From NCBI RefSeq assembly GCF_032118995.1, contig NC_092653.1:21471202-21535201 (forward strand): 64,000 nucleotides of DNA. The letters run 5' to 3'. The notes beneath the pieces are model-generated. The model was given only the letters and a program-made list of their open reading frames with translations, did no database searches and was not told where the DNA came from. This DNA comes from Asterias amurensis. Lineage: Eukaryota; Echinodermata; Asteroidea; Forcipulatida; Asteriidae. The stretch's first letter is position 1; every line of letters starts with the position of its first letter. Position numbers and translations under genes: made by a program. Positions 10,401 to 25,400 of the stretch are shown piece after piece.

Positions 10401-13400
10401 GGGTTGATGTGGCTGGCAGCCAAAGGTGCCCTTGTATTCGAGCTTCTCGAACCTGTTGTAGATACCTTTTGTAGATCAAGTTTTTGGCCATGACATGAAT
10501 CCCTACTCTCTGTGAATGATGATGAGAAATGTTTCCAGGAGAGTCGCAGGGCCTCGGGAACACTGGTGCCTATGGCCTCGGGAACACTGGTGCCTAGGGC
10601 CTCGGGAACTCTGGTGCCAAGGGCCTCGGGAACACTAGTGCCAATGGCCTTGGGAACACTGGTGCCTAGGGCCTCGTGAACACTGTTGTCTAGGGCCTCG
10701 GGGAACACTGGTGCCTAGGGCCTCGGGAACACTAGTGCCAATGGCCTCGGGAACACTAGTGCCAATGGCCTTGGGAACACTGGTGCCTAGGGCCTCGGGA
10801 ACACTGGTGCCAAGGGCCCCGGGAACTCTGGTGGCTAGGGCCTCGGGAACACTGGTGCCAAGGGCCTCGGGAACACTAGTGCCAATGGCCTTGGGAACAC
10901 TGGTGCCTAGGGCCTCGTGAACACTGTTGTCTAGGGCCTCGGGAACACTGGTGCCTAGGGCCTCAGGAACACTAGTGCCAATGGCCTTGGGAACACTGGT
11001 GCCTAGGGCCTCGGGAACACTGGTGCCAAGGGCCCCGGGAACTCTGGTGCCTAGGGCCTCGGGAACACTGGTGCCAAGGGCCTCGGGAACACTAGTGCCA
11101 ATGGCCTTGGGAACACTGTTGCCTAGGATCTCGGGAATACTGGTGCCTTGGGCCTCCGGAACACTGGTGCGAAGGGCCCCGGGAACACTGTTGCCTAGGG
11201 CCTCGAGAACACTGGTGCCTAGGACCTCGGGAACACTGGTGCCTAGGGTCAAGGGAACACTGGTGCCTAGTGCCTCGGGAACACTGGTACCTAGGGCCTC
11301 GGGAACGCTGGTGCCTAGGGCCTCGAACAACTGGTGCCAAGGGCCCGGGAACACTGGTGCCTAGGGCCTCGGGAACACTGGTGCCAAGGGCTACAGGACC
11401 GCTGGTGCCTAGGGCTATGGGAACACTGGTGCCTAGTGCCTCGGGAACACTGGTACCTAGGGCCTCGGGAACACTGGTGCCAAGGGCCCGGGAACACTGG
11501 TGCCTAGGGCCTCGGGAACACTGGTGCCAAGGGCTACAGGACCGCTGGTGCCTAGGGCTATGGGAACACTGGTGCGTAGGGCCTCGGGAAACACTCGTGT
11601 AGTTTGTAAGTAAAGCCTTCTTTTTCCAATTGTCAGGTTGAATCTACGTGAGAAGCATGCCAGACACATTGCGGACCTGAAAGCTTACTACGACAGTGAG
11701 ATACAAGACCTTCAAGCCAAGCTAATAGAGGCAACAGCCCTGAGTGATCACTCCCCAAATAAAACCCTCGAACGAACCAATCAGAGACTTCAGAATAACT
11801 GTGTCAAGCTGGAGACATCATTGAAATCTGCTAACAGGTTTGTTAAAGAAACAGTTGAAATGATACTGTGCACAGTGCATACAGAATTTTAACAGAAAAA
11901 TGTGCTGGTTCCTAGGCCATTTATTTGTTAGTTCACAGAGCTCACAGAGACGGTCTATATCATACACACTCATGGCCTGTTGTGGCCGAGTGATTAAGAG
12001 AATTGAACTTGAGCGCTGATGTTTCTGTTCACCGGAGTTTGGGCTTGAGGCTTGGCTCGTCACACTGGTGCCCTTAAAGCAAGACACCTAACCATTATTG
12101 CTGCGTCCTTCGGATGGTACACAGAGAAGCCAATCTCCTTATCAAAAAGAGAAGGGGTTCTTTCCAGTGTTCCTGGTTTGATTGGCAGCATATTGCGCTA
12201 AAACACCTTGTAAACCATTATAGATACTACACGTATGTTTTGAACTCAGTTCACAAAGGTAGCTCCACAATACCCAACAGGAAAATACTTTTGTTGAAGC
12301 ATCTTGGATCCACTTTTATTATTATTATTGTTATTATGTGACCAGTCTTGGACCGATCGGAATGCATAAACTATTTAGGGTATTAATCAATTTTAATAAA
12401 CTTGTTATAAAAATAAAATTAAAACTTTGGCAATATACATAAATTGCATTTACAAAACATTGATTTGTTTATTATTTGTTTGCTGAAAATACCATATTAA
12501 AAAAACAATCTTCCTTTTTTTATTTGTTACGTCTTCAACGTAGTCGCATTGAAGACCTTGAAACTACTGTGCAAGTTATGGAAACCAGACTGGTAAGAAA
12601 TCTCTCCACATAGAGTTATATATAAGAACTAGAGGGTGCACTTCTTCTTCCGTGAAAGTACAGTCCACCATCTGGTGTATTGCGTACTGTGGTTGTTGTG
12701 TGCATGCGAGGGTGTGGATATAAATACAGTGCAGGTAGGTGAACAGTGAACGTGCGGCTAAAAAACAGCTCAGGCTGACCTAGCGGAGCTGCACTTGTGG
12801 TGCTGCGTGCACAAACGCAACACAACGGTACTTTAAGGAGACGCGCCCCATTTTGTAAGATGAACTCTGTACACGCGTTGAATGTGAAAAACATGTCATG
12901 TATATTGATAAATACACGCTCTGGATGCTATTTTGTCAACTTACAAAATGGCCGCAAGTGCGCATGCCGGGCCGGGTATGTGGGCCAGTGCACCCTCTAA
13001 TTCTTATATATAACTCTGTTGCTCTTCACTCTAATATTTGGCTTTCTGCTTCTCACCCATACACTATTGCTTTACTAAGACCAAGTTCGAGTGTGCACAA
13101 TGGTTAACTAAAGGTTGACCATTTTAACTCGAACCCAGGCTGGTCGACCATTGGTTGACTACTGTGGTCGACCATTTGGAACCAGCCTCGAGCCCACGGT
13201 TTCCTCACTGGTCCCAACAGCATATTTCATTCTAACATATGTTAAGTGCAGAGGGGAACCAGTGACACTTTAAAGGAAAGGTGGAAGGTTGACCAGACTA
13301 CCAAACGAGTCGTTCGGGTGAGAACGTCACTGCACATGTGCGTTGCTAGTCTGTGGTCGACCACTGGTGGACTAAATGTGCGCACTCGAGCTTGCTCTAA

Positions 13401-16400
13401 GATGCAGACAGAGAGCCATTCCACGGCTTTATTCCATGCACTGCATCTCCTTGGAACTCCTTGCCTGGTGCATGCTTCCCTCCATCCCACAATCTAGACT
13501 GCTTCTAGATTCTATTTGTAAATATTCTTTTTGGCCTGCTTGGACGCCAGAGCAGTAATCATGTGTATGTGTGAATTGACTGCGAATTTCTGTGTGAAAT
13601 GAATCCATATGGATCCGGACATCCGTACAGGCCTCTTAAGCCGCGTTCGCATTGGACTTCACAAAACTCTTCCAAACTTAAGACTAGTCTTAGGACTTGG
13701 GACGAGTCCCAACCCTGCACTGTAGCATGCAGACCTTAAGATTAATCCTTAAGATAGGAAGAGTTACTCGTCCTAACTCGAGATAAGACGAGTCCTAACT
13801 CTTTGTGAAATCGACCCCTAGTAACTTACCGGCCCGGAAACCTACCGGCCCGGTAACCTACCGGCCCGGTAACCTTACCGGCCTGGTAAGTTAACAGGTG
13901 TTCACACTTGGATTAATTTGTGTCTGGTGAGTTACCTGGGGCCTTTCTCAAACATCGGCTTGGGCTCCGGCTCAGGCTAGGGCTCCGTGCGCTGCGTACG
14001 CAGTGGATACGCAGCTATGCTTTTAACCTGACATTTTCAGAGCAGCGCGTATTGCACGCAGCAGTTCGAACATCATCAGACCTTTTAGAAATAAGTCATG
14101 TGACAGTATTGTTAAGTAACCGGAGTGACGCGTTCGCATTGGACTTCTTCCCCCTGTTAAGTTAACATAAAGACACTGGACACTATTGGTAGTTGCATAA
14201 AATAACAAACCTGTGAAAATTTGAGCTCAATTGTTCGTCGAAGTTGCGAGATAATAATTCTTAATCTGAGGTCTCGAAATCAAATTGGTAAATGATTACT
14301 TCTTTCCTGAAAACTACGTCACTTCAGAAGGAGGCGTTTCTCAGAATGTTTTATACTATCAACAACTCCCCATTACTCGTTACCAAGTAAGGTTTTATGC
14401 TAATAGTTATTTTGAGTAATTACCAATAGTGTCCACTGCCTTTAAGTAACCGCAGCTCAAATCGGCCTGTTATGTTTACAGCGCTGTGGCAGTAACTTAC
14501 CAGCCTGTTAAATTACCGGCTGTTCGCACTAAGGACGTTGTCACATGAGGCAACTTTAACAGGCAACTTGGAGGCAACCAACTACAGTGCATGCTACAGG
14601 GCCACCTTGGTAGCACATGAGTCAATTTAAAAACATTGCCTTCACTCCACAAAAGAAAATGTTCAACATTTAAATGGGAGTGCCTTTTCTTCTTGGAGAT
14701 TGCCTGGAACTGATTGCCCGTAAACTACCTTGTGTGACATGGCATTTGGACTTAATATTGGTAAGTTAACAATTTAGGGTGGTAAGTTAACCATTTTAAG
14801 TCCAATGCGAACACACACCAGATGTTAAGGCTTCGTATGATGTTGGTGGAACGGATCAATTGCCTCAGTTTAACTAATGTGTTACTTGTTGATCCTATCT
14901 CAGGCTGAGCCTCATGACAGTACTAATAACTCAGTGACCAGTCTACTTCATAAAGTGAATGACCTCAAGCAATTATGCAGACACAAGGAGTCCGATATCC
15001 AGACACTGGAGAAGAAGAAACGTGAACTTCAGGTATCCCTGGACCAAGCTTACCAGGTGAGGGCAGCAGACACATTCTGATATTGTAGAAACCTGGAGGT
15101 TTTTACCAAACCATGGCCCAATAGACTGAGCAGAACACGTGGGGCTCTCCAATGCCTTTCTGCACAACTCTGCCAAGATACGCGCTCGCATGTCGGACCT
15201 TATTTGTCAGACCTTTGTTGCGTTGTGATTGGTCAATACTCAATGGGGCGAAGCTTAATGGATCGGTCTATTTCATGAAGCTGCTTAAGCACAAAAAGTA
15301 GCAAAGCACATAATGAGGTTAACGGTCAATATATCATCCAACAGGTACTATCTTTCTTTGGTATGCAGCTTGTTTTTTGCTAAGCAGAATATTTTTGAGC
15401 AGTATTTTCTGCTTAAAGGCAATTGACACTATTGGTAATTACTCAAAATAATTGTTAACATAAAACCTTATTTGGTAACTAGTGATGGGGTAAGGTTGAT
15501 AGTATAAAACATTGTGAGAAATGGCGTAGTTTTCGAGAAAGAAGTAATTTTTCACGAATTTGAGGTCTCAAAATCAAGCATCTGAACGCACACAATTTTG
15601 TGTGACAAGGGTGTTTTTTCTTTCATTATTATCTCACAACTTCGACGACCGATTGAGCTCAAATTTTCACAAGTTTGTTATTTTGTGCATATGTTGAGAT
15701 ACACCAAGTGAGAAGACTGGTCTTTGACAATTACCAATAGTAGCCACTGTCTTTAATCAGCTGTATGGAATTGAATAGGTGCAGCTTTGTTTGACGTCAT
15801 CCATGTTGATCCCATAGACTTGTATTAACTAAAATTGTAGAAATAAATTAGGGGTAGATAGCTTAGCTGGTAGATCCCCTTCCAGTACATCAATCCACAG
15901 GTTGTAGGAACAAATCCTGTTTTATAGGATTTGAAACTTTGCATGGTGGAAATACTATATGGAAAGGTTTGTGGCAACACCATCTAATGAGATGGGGTGG
16001 TTCTGAAAAGAACCGTTGATTTCAATTCGACGTTTCGATCAGTATGCTCTGATTGTCTTCTAAGGCTTTCAGCTTTCTCCAGAAGACGATCAGAGCATAC
16101 TGATCGAAACTTCGAGTTGAAATCAACGGTTCTTTTCAGAACCACCCAACTCATTAGAGATAGTCATTACATGGTGTTACCGCAAACCTTTCCAAATCCT
16201 GTTATCTTGGATTTTACCTGTTCACCCCAAAAGTTATTTAAATTTACCCAGTCAGTTTCTCTTGTGGTTTATTAATTGGTAACGCTAATTTGTTTAACAT
16301 TTGAACAGCTTCAAGATGCACAAGCAATGGACGAGCAGAGAGATCAAAAGATTTTAAAACGGGTGAGTGTCTTTTTTTAAGATCGAACAAAGAAGGTAGT

Positions 16401-19400
16401 GGTAGCCCTCAAAGACTAACCCATTAGCAAAGAATGCTGCATGAGCTTCTGTAGCAACATGTACTCCATTAGATGCAAAGCCTGATATAGCCTGCGGTAA
16501 ACAGGTGAAATACTTCTTGAGTATCCTAAGGATAGGACGCTGCATTCTTTTGGTGATCGCGCCTTTGTGTCGGTTGCTCCAAAGTTGTGGAATGCACTAC
16601 CGCCTTGTTTACAGGGAGGTATTTTGCTGGGGTCCTTCAAGTCCAAAATACTCACTTATTTAGGGAGGCTTTTTACGATCTGTAATCACAATCTGTATAT
16701 ATTGTGTGGGTGACAGTTTCCATGATCTTTGTGCAATTTGCTTCTGTTTATTTTTAAGTCTGTTTGTAATTGTTTGTTGTATGATTCTAACTGATTGTTG
16801 TTTGCTGTATTTTGTTAATGGATTTTTCTTATTTGCTGTAACTTTTTTATGGATTGCTGTAACTTTTTAATGGATTTTTTATTAAGCCCCAGCCGTGACA
16901 CTTAATCATTGCTTCGTCCTTCGGATGGGGCGTAAAGGTGTTGGTCTCATGTGTTGTGTAACGCATGTAAAAGAACCCAGTGCACTTATCGAAAAGAGAA
17001 GGGGTTTGCCCCAGTGTTTCTGGCTGTGGCTGCTGTATGCGCCGTAGCACCTTGTAAACCCTTATAAGGTGCTACATTATTGGGTCTCAGAATTCATCAC
17101 TGTAATTACCTATCTTTCTGAATTTGTATATACTCAGCGCTTTGATTACCTTGTTTGTAGATACGTGCGCTATATAAGGCTTCAATATTAATATTATAAT
17201 TTCCACTTTTCTCTCCCCTCCTTCTGCAGGTTTCGGCCGAGAATAAAGCTCTAGCTGAGAAGCATGAGATAACTCGAGACCTGCTGCAAGCGACGGAAAC
17301 TCAGCTGTATGACTCTAAAGCAAAAATTGCTGACTTGACAAGGTATTAGATGCATATAGGATTTTAGGCATTGCATGGTGAGGTATTTGGTTTGCGGTAA
17401 CACCATGTGTGTGTCTCTTTGCCAGGTAGATTTTGTTCTTGGGGAACTGTCTTTCTTTATTCTACTACGGCGGAGTAGATTTATCAGATGTTCGGGAGAC
17501 TTCTCAGTTCTGAAAAGAACTGTCTTGCTGTTTAACTACTACTCGGGCGGAAGGTATAGAAAATTGGCTTGGACTACTACTTATAGCTAATATCTTATAG
17601 ATCGTATTACTGCACTACGGTAGAGTCAGTTCTTGAGTTGGTCTCAAAGCTCTGACTAGCTTGCTCTAGTCATCGTCAGGAGACTGGGTGCATACAATCT
17701 ATGGTCAGGGCTTGAATTCTACACTGGACTGCAGGTCAGAGGCCAGTGATTTTAGTGTAGGGCCAGTAAACTGTTGGTCTTTGAAAAGTGTTTGTAACCG
17801 TTTGTTATAAAATGCATATGGGTAGAAAGATGTTGTAAAAGTAGAATACAATGATCCACACAAACATGCCTCTAAATTGCACGGTTTTCCTTTTACCTCA
17901 TTGACTAACGCGGTCGGCCACTTATGGGAGTCAAATTTTTGACTCCCATAAATGGTCGACCGTGTTAGTTCGCGCAGTAAAAGGAAAACCACGCAATTTC
18001 GAAGCAAATTTGTGTGGATCATTGTATTCTACTTTTAAAACATCTTTCCAACCATTGAGACGTTACTTGAGCCGTTTCTCACAAAGTTTTATACTATCAA
18101 CAGCTCTCCACTGCTTGTTACCAAGTAAGTTTTTATGCTGAGTAAATACCAATTGTGTTCAGAGCCTTTAAGTTGTGCAACACTTTGAGTGTTTTGAAAG
18201 AATTAACACAGATGTAAAGAAAGTCTTGTTATATTTGCAGGGTGGTTTCACATCTGGAGTTTGAGGTGAGGCGAATAGATTTGGAAAGTTCAGTACTAAA
18301 GAGACAGAGTGTACCAGAGTCGTTAAGGTAGGAACATTCATATAAATGAAGTCAACTGCACTCGTACCCCCTGTTCTGCTAACATAGGGCGAGATTAGAG
18401 TTGCTGCAGCCGATTTCACGAAACGCTAGGATTCTTCCTAACTCGAGTTAGGACGAGTAACCCGTCCTAACTTAGGATGGGTTCAATGCATCCTACGCAT
18501 TTGGATAGGGAACTGAACCCATCCTAAGACCTAAGATTAATCCTAAGTTAGGAAGAGTTTGGTGAAATCGACGGCTGGATCGCTAGACTGGGCCCCTGTC
18601 TCTATCCTTGCGACAGTTCCCTGCTACTCAGATCCAGTGATTCCATTGGATACAATGGTACCATTGAACGTGCAGTGACATGAGCTTTCCATACATGCCC
18701 AAACAGTACACTCCTATCATGTCCGCCATAGAATTTGACTGCGTATTTCTATGTGAAATGAATGTAGGTCACAGGTGAATGTATACGCCGGTTGGAGGCA
18801 GGTTTCTGGCATTATTCACGAGCCTCGCAGTGTTATGTCAGATATTCAGGCTACAGGAGCGCAGACCTGTTAAACTGGAGCCCACTGGTTGAAATTCCGC
18901 TGTAGTCAATTTGTCTTTGTTCAACCCCAAATCACTTTGAAAAGGAAATTATGGACATAAAAAAAAAATGAAATTGATTTATAGAGCCCCTCTTCAATTG
19001 AACACTGGTTTTGTCTCCTCAGATGCAATATCTTAGTCTGCTACCCCATCATTTATTATATAAGTTGTTTCTCATTTTTGCAGTGGTACCAGTCTTAGGT
19101 CGGATAATACCTTGAAATTGGACACTGCCGTGCGGTCACCCTACAACATTAATCAAAAGAAAGATCAGAACAAAGCGTCACCGGAGCGCGCAGACCGTCA
19201 TAGCGTCCCTAACGCATCGGGTGATGCGCCCTCTGTTGGCCGTTCTGTTGAAGATAGGAAGTTTCTGAAGTCAAGCTTTAATATGTTTACTGGAAAGGAA
19301 CTGGTTTCGAGTGGTAGCGAAAGTCTTCAAATTGCCACAGATTCTGAAAGGTATATTTGTTATTGAGATTGCCGGCCGGAAATATTTGAAAGAATAAGGA

Positions 19401-22400
19401 CTTTATCCCTAAATGAAAGGGCACACAACCATAACAATGCTAATGATCATTACTGGATGTGTGCCATACTATCCCTATCTTGTGCAAAGACATTTGCATT
19501 AACCAAATTATTTAAAGACACTGGACACTATTTTTAATTGTCAAAGACCAGTATTCTCACTTGCTGTATCTCAATATATTCGAATCATTTCGAATCCTAT
19601 GTTTTAGCAGCGGATAGGATTCGAACTGCCTCTAGCTACCGGGCAATCTCAGTAGTCTAGTTGGTATGACACTGCTCTAGATTTGCAAAGGTCGTGGGTT
19701 CCAATCCCACCCGAGTAAAATGCCTGTGATTTTTTCACAGGACTCGGGAAAGTACTGAGTATACAGTGCTACAAACATCGGTGTATATGGGTAAAAACCA
19801 AAAATTTAAATCCGTAATTTGAATACACAATCTAATAGTTGTGTTTCTCAGATTCAATTTTGGGGGGATAAACACTGATGCATTTTTCCAAGAACCACAA
19901 TACTTAAAAGTAAAATTATTCTTAAAATGCTTTTACTGTTGAAACCTGCTGTACTTCTAAGTAAGTTTTTATTGGCATTCATTTTAAAAGTGATTACCAA
20001 AGGAATACCATCTCTTGAAGACAATAAAGGAGTTAGAGTGAACAATATTTTTTGTTTGATACATCTCTGCTTTTTCTTTTTTCAAATAGTTCATCTCAAC
20101 TCGAAGATGATAGGGTTGGTTTGGATCACAGCAACAACCTTGATGTGCCCTTGGACCTTGATGAAGAGCGCCCTCTATCACCGATGATGAAAGCAGCCCG
20201 TCAATTTGATATGTGGAAAGTAGAGGAGAGCATGAACGCAGGAAGTGGCTTTACTGAGCGGAGTCTGAATGAAACTTTGGAGAACGAGAAGCTGTCTAGG
20301 CCCTCGCATCATAATTCAAGACAATCCTCTAGTAATGCAATCGTGGCCCCGAAAGGGGACCAGGATGGTGGTCCGCTAACATCAGATGCAAGTATTCACA
20401 TTTGGGCATCATCCAAAGTTGGGAAGAAGAGGTCACCAGGGTCTTCTAAGGCCAGCCCAGCCTTGGCTCGTAGTTCAACCATTCAGCAAGCTCGTACCTC
20501 ACCCAATCAACAAGCTCGGCAGAGCTCACCCAATCAACAAGCTCGACAGAGCCTAGCTAAAGCGATCAAACCACAAGATCATGACATTTTTCCTGTGAAA
20601 GGCAGCAAAGACAGCCCTAAGAGGTCAAAGGTTAACAGTCCACGGAGCGGGTCACGGCAATCGACCGATACGGCGCCCTCGCCAAGGAAGCAGAGGGAGT
20701 CACCGCGCAGGCAGCTTTTCACGGAGAGAAATCAAGAAGAGAAACAACGGTTGAAAAGAGAGAATCGAGGGGTTATACCTCCGCCAGATGGTAAGCATTA
20801 AAACAGAGTAATTGGAAATTTCTGGTTCCTGTATGTTTTGACATGTAATGTGATCTGTCTAATGTTCAGAATGTTAAAGTATGCACAAGGAGATGCCAAC
20901 ATTAAAGGGAAGGTACATGTTTGGTAATTACTCAAAACAAATATTAACTTAAAAACTGACTTGGTAACGAGCATTGGAGAGCTGTTGATAGTATTAAACA
21001 TTGTGGGAAACGACTCTCTCTGAAGTAAGGTAGTTTTTGAGAAAAGGTCATGAATTTTTTACTAAAATAATAAATGACTTCTAGCTAGAAGTCTTTTATT
21101 CCTATCTGAAAGCACACAAATTCGTCCAACAAGGGTGTTTTTTTCTTTCATCATTTTCTTGCAACTTCGATAACCAATTGAGCCCAAATTTTCACAGGCT
21201 TGTTATTTTATGGTTATGATGGGTTACACCAGGTGTGAACACTGGTCTTTGACAATTACCAAAGGTGTACCTTCCCTTTAAAGGATTTTGGTACTTTTTT
21301 TAACACAAAACATACTGTCCACATATTTAAATTAAACTTACTTAGGTTGAAGATAATGATGGTAGAAAGCTTCCCTTAAAATATTACTTGCTGAGGTGCT
21401 GTAGTTTTTGAGAAATAAGAAAAAAACAAGTCAAAAAAATAATTTTCGTCTCACTCTCAGTTGGATGAAAATTTCATTGCATGTGAAAACGTATTAACCT
21501 GTTATGGTATGTTATGGTAGTGTATAATATCATAACTGGTTAATACGTTTTTACATGCCAAAACTGAGACTAAAATAATTTTCATGACATTTTACTCATA
21601 ACTCAAAAACTACAGCACCTCAGCAAGTAATATTTAAAGGGAAGTTTTCAATAGTCATTGTTTTTAAACTTGTTAAGTTTAATGTAAATCTGTGCACATT
21701 GTGTAAGAAGTACCCAGACCCTATTAAAGGCACTGGATCTGTATGGTAAATCAGGTCTGATACTTCACGGAGGCAACAAAGCGATTGCCTCCATGCCCCC
21801 TGGTCATTGCCTTAGTGCCCTTGAAATGCTCCCCACAGTACAAATTTAAACTTTCCTCTAAGGGTGCCCTCTACCAAGGAGAAAATGCCTTGGTGCCCTT
21901 GCCCTTTCAAAAACGAAACATACAGACCTGCAGCTGATTTCACGAAACTTTATGCAGCTGCGTAAGTCCACTTGTGCAACGTTAATGACGCAATTTGAGC
22001 TCAATCGGTCGTCAAAGTTTAGAGATAATAATGAAAGAGAAAACACCCTTGTCACACGAAGTTGTGTGCTTCCAGATGCTTGATTTCGAGACCTCAAATT
22101 CTAAATTTGAGTTCTCGCAATAAAATTAGTGGAAAATTACTTCTTTCTCTAAAACTACGTCACTTCAGAGGGAGCTGTTTCTCACAATGTTTTATACTAT
22201 CAACCTCTCCCCATTACTCTTTACCAAGTACGTTTTTATGCTAAAAATTATTTTGAGTAATTACCAATAGTGTCCAGTGCCTTTAACATCTGGTCCTAGG
22301 ATATCAAATTGTGTCACACATAAACAACATATAGGCTTTTGAATGTTGTAGTTTAGAATGGGATCATTTACTAACTTGGGAAGGAAGTAACTAATTTTCA

Positions 22401-25400
22401 CTGTAATTAATACATGTATTTGGGCGGTAATTCAACCAAGTACCCTTTGAGCGCGGTTATTGACTCGCTCAAAAGAAGTCTTGTAGGATCTGATTAATCA
22501 GCCTTGTCCTGTGATGTATGTGAATGCAGGAAATAAATCGTAGAAACAGATGAGAGATCAATTTCCATACAATACATCAATGTCAGAAATTGTTAGTGTA
22601 TTATCAAGGTTGGGTCAGCACATGAGAGAACATTAAAGGGAAGGTACCGGTATACGTTTGTCAAGACCAGTCTTCTCACTTGGTGTATCCCAACATAAGC
22701 ATAAAATAACAAACCTGTGAAAATTTGAGCTAAATTAGTCGTCGAAGTTGTGAGAAAATGATGAGAGAAAAAAATTACCCTTGTTGACGAATTTGTGTGC
22801 TTTCAGATTATTTTAGTGAGAAATTACCTCGTTCTCTCAAAATCTATGCTACTTCAGAGGGAGCCGTTTCCCACAATGTTTTATACTATCAACAGCTCTA
22901 CAATGCTCGTTACCAAGTCAGTTTTTAAGTTAATATTTGTTTTGTAACTACCAAACGTGTACCTTCCCTTTAAAGGGAAGTTAGTAACATTCATTGGGAA
23001 AAAAAAGGTCCCCCCTAGCTGGCACCCCCGAACAATAATATTGACAAAATAGGGACACCGCCAATATAGGGCTAGATAGCTCAGTTGGTAGAGCGCCGGC
23101 ACGTTTCCGGAGGACGTTGGTTCGAATCCCACTCTAGTCAATTCTTTGTTCAACCCCTAAAATCATTTACAAATTTACCCAGTCAGTTTCCCTTGTCGTT
23201 TATTTTGATAAAATAAAAAAAAATTCTCGTTGTAAGGCATGACTCTATTTTAAATATGGCTGATAGTACATGGAACTATTTGATAGATTGTGTTAGTCTT
23301 ATGGGTATTGAAGGCCTGCTATGTATGTATGTCATCTTTGTGATGGCAATGCCATTTTTATCTTGCAAAGTACACTTTGTGAAAATTTCACTTTTAAAGC
23401 TGGGGATGTTTTTGAGATATCGCTGAAAATTCGGAAGCGAATATATCCATGTAGGAAGGATACTCCCTAATAGGAATACACAATCTCAGATGACAATTTT
23501 AAAGGCCGTTGGACACTATTGGTAATTACTCAAAATAATTATTAGCATAAAAACTTATTTGGTAACAAGCAATGGAGAGTGCTGATAGTATAAAACATTG
23601 TGAGAAACAGCTCCCTCTGAAGTAACATAGTTTTCGAGAAAGAAGTAATTTTCCACGAATTTGATTTTGAGACCTCAGAGTTAGATTTTGAGGTCCCGAA
23701 ATCAAGCACCTGAAAGCACACAACTTCGTGTGACAAGGGTGTTTTTTCTTCCATTATTATCTCGCAACTTCGACGACCAATTGGATGATTTCAAATTTTC
23801 ACAGGTTTGTTATTTTGTGCATATGTTGAGATACACCAAGTGAGAAGACTGGTCTTTGACAATTACCAATAGTGTCCAGTGTCTTTAAGGCATAAAAGCT
23901 GATATCTTTTTACATAACCAAAGGTATTTTTGCCATAAATTTTAAGAATGATAACCAAACGTAAACCTTCCCTTGCAGGTAGCAACAATGCAGTTGGATC
24001 TATTCTTTCAAAGATACGAGCTGGGGAAGTTCAGACCAGAGCTGATTGGGAAGTGCAAACAAACGTCACAGCAGGTTCTCAAAGAACTCACACCCCAAAG
24101 GTATGTTCATTTCTTAGTTCTGTTCTGCAATATTTTGCTGTAATTTTCAATCCCAGATCAATAGTAATTTTAGTATCATTTTTCATGTCTGATAACTTCT
24201 TTTTCTGCCAATTATTATCAAACTGGCAAAAAGTGGATGATGATAACACCCTGAAAAACTTCAGAGGAGTGGGTGTCCTCTTATTTTTGGGGTCTTTTTT
24301 TGGGGGGGAGGGGGGGGGGGGTGGGGGGCAGTTTACCAGCTCGCATGTACATTTTCCTTGAGAAGCTGTTTCATGCACAGGCATGCACGTACCGTCCTAC
24401 ACTTTACTTTCAAGGGGACAGTGGTACTGGAATTTATGACTGAAATCTCCAATCTTATTCTATCCTTACAACAATATGCACACCCTTTAAAAATGACATT
24501 GTAAATTTGCATCAGATAATAATAACAATATTAAAGTCTTATACAGCGCACGCATCTAATAAACAAGGTACTCAAGGCGCTTAGTATATACATCATACAG
24601 AAAGATAGGTTATTGAAAGTTATGATTTTTGAGACCCAACTATGTAGCACCTTATTCATTCATTCATTCATTCATTCATTCATTCAATGGTTTATAAAAA
24701 AGCTACCTGAGCGGAATGTTTTCAACAGAAATTGTATTTTTACTTGTTTATAATGCACTTGTTCACCATTTTAATGTAATTTTGATATGTGTACACTTCT
24801 GAACTTTTCGTAATTATCGATTAAAAAATCAGGCCCCTACCTAAAGGTTTTTTGAAAAACTAAAAACACTTCTGCCGTTGAGAGCAGTCGTCAAAGGACA
24901 ATGCCGCTGACGTCTATTGTGGGAGTTTGCTTTGTTATACATCCACGCTGCAACAAAGCGGCTTTATCTACTTGAGAGTGATTACGTAACAGGGCTTTTC
25001 GCAAATCTCGCAGAAAAGCTCTGGACAAGGGCATACAAAATGATTGTTTTTTTACACAATTGAAACCTATTTATAATCATATGACTCGATTTCCTTATTC
25101 ATCGAAAACATTTTAAGTGGAATTCAGCAAAGTTCACGACTTGACATTTTCGTTCAAGCAGGTCTTTAACAAATCTATTCAATTCGCTGCCAGCAGCAGA
25201 ATTACATGAACAGTTACATAGTTAAAAATTGGGAGTAAAACATTACATAAGGGTTACAAGGTGCTATGGCACATTCAGCAGCCACAGCCAGGAACACCGG
25301 GGCGAACCCTTTCTCTTTTTAATAAGTGCACTGAGTTCTTTTATACGCGCTAAACAACACATTGGACCAATGGCCTTACATCCCATCCGAAGGACGAAGC

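Noticed and set aside
10635..11354. Long minus-strand open frame of EALGTSVP repeats and plus-strand frames of PRASGTLV repeats
   Set aside because: Pure product of the 24-bp minisatellite (period divisible by 3, stop-free unit) inside an intron. No non-repeat sequence, start context or splice support.
22062..22244. Recurring MCAFRCLISRPQ-type frames (also at 112, 23526, 26213, 31133)
   Set aside because: All lie in family A MITEs in the same place; repeat-derived, not a gene family.
23069..23140. Functional tRNA gene
   Set aside because: Box A and B are intact, but the anticodon arm does not give a standard 5-bp stem with a 7-nt loop, and it continues into a SINE-like body.
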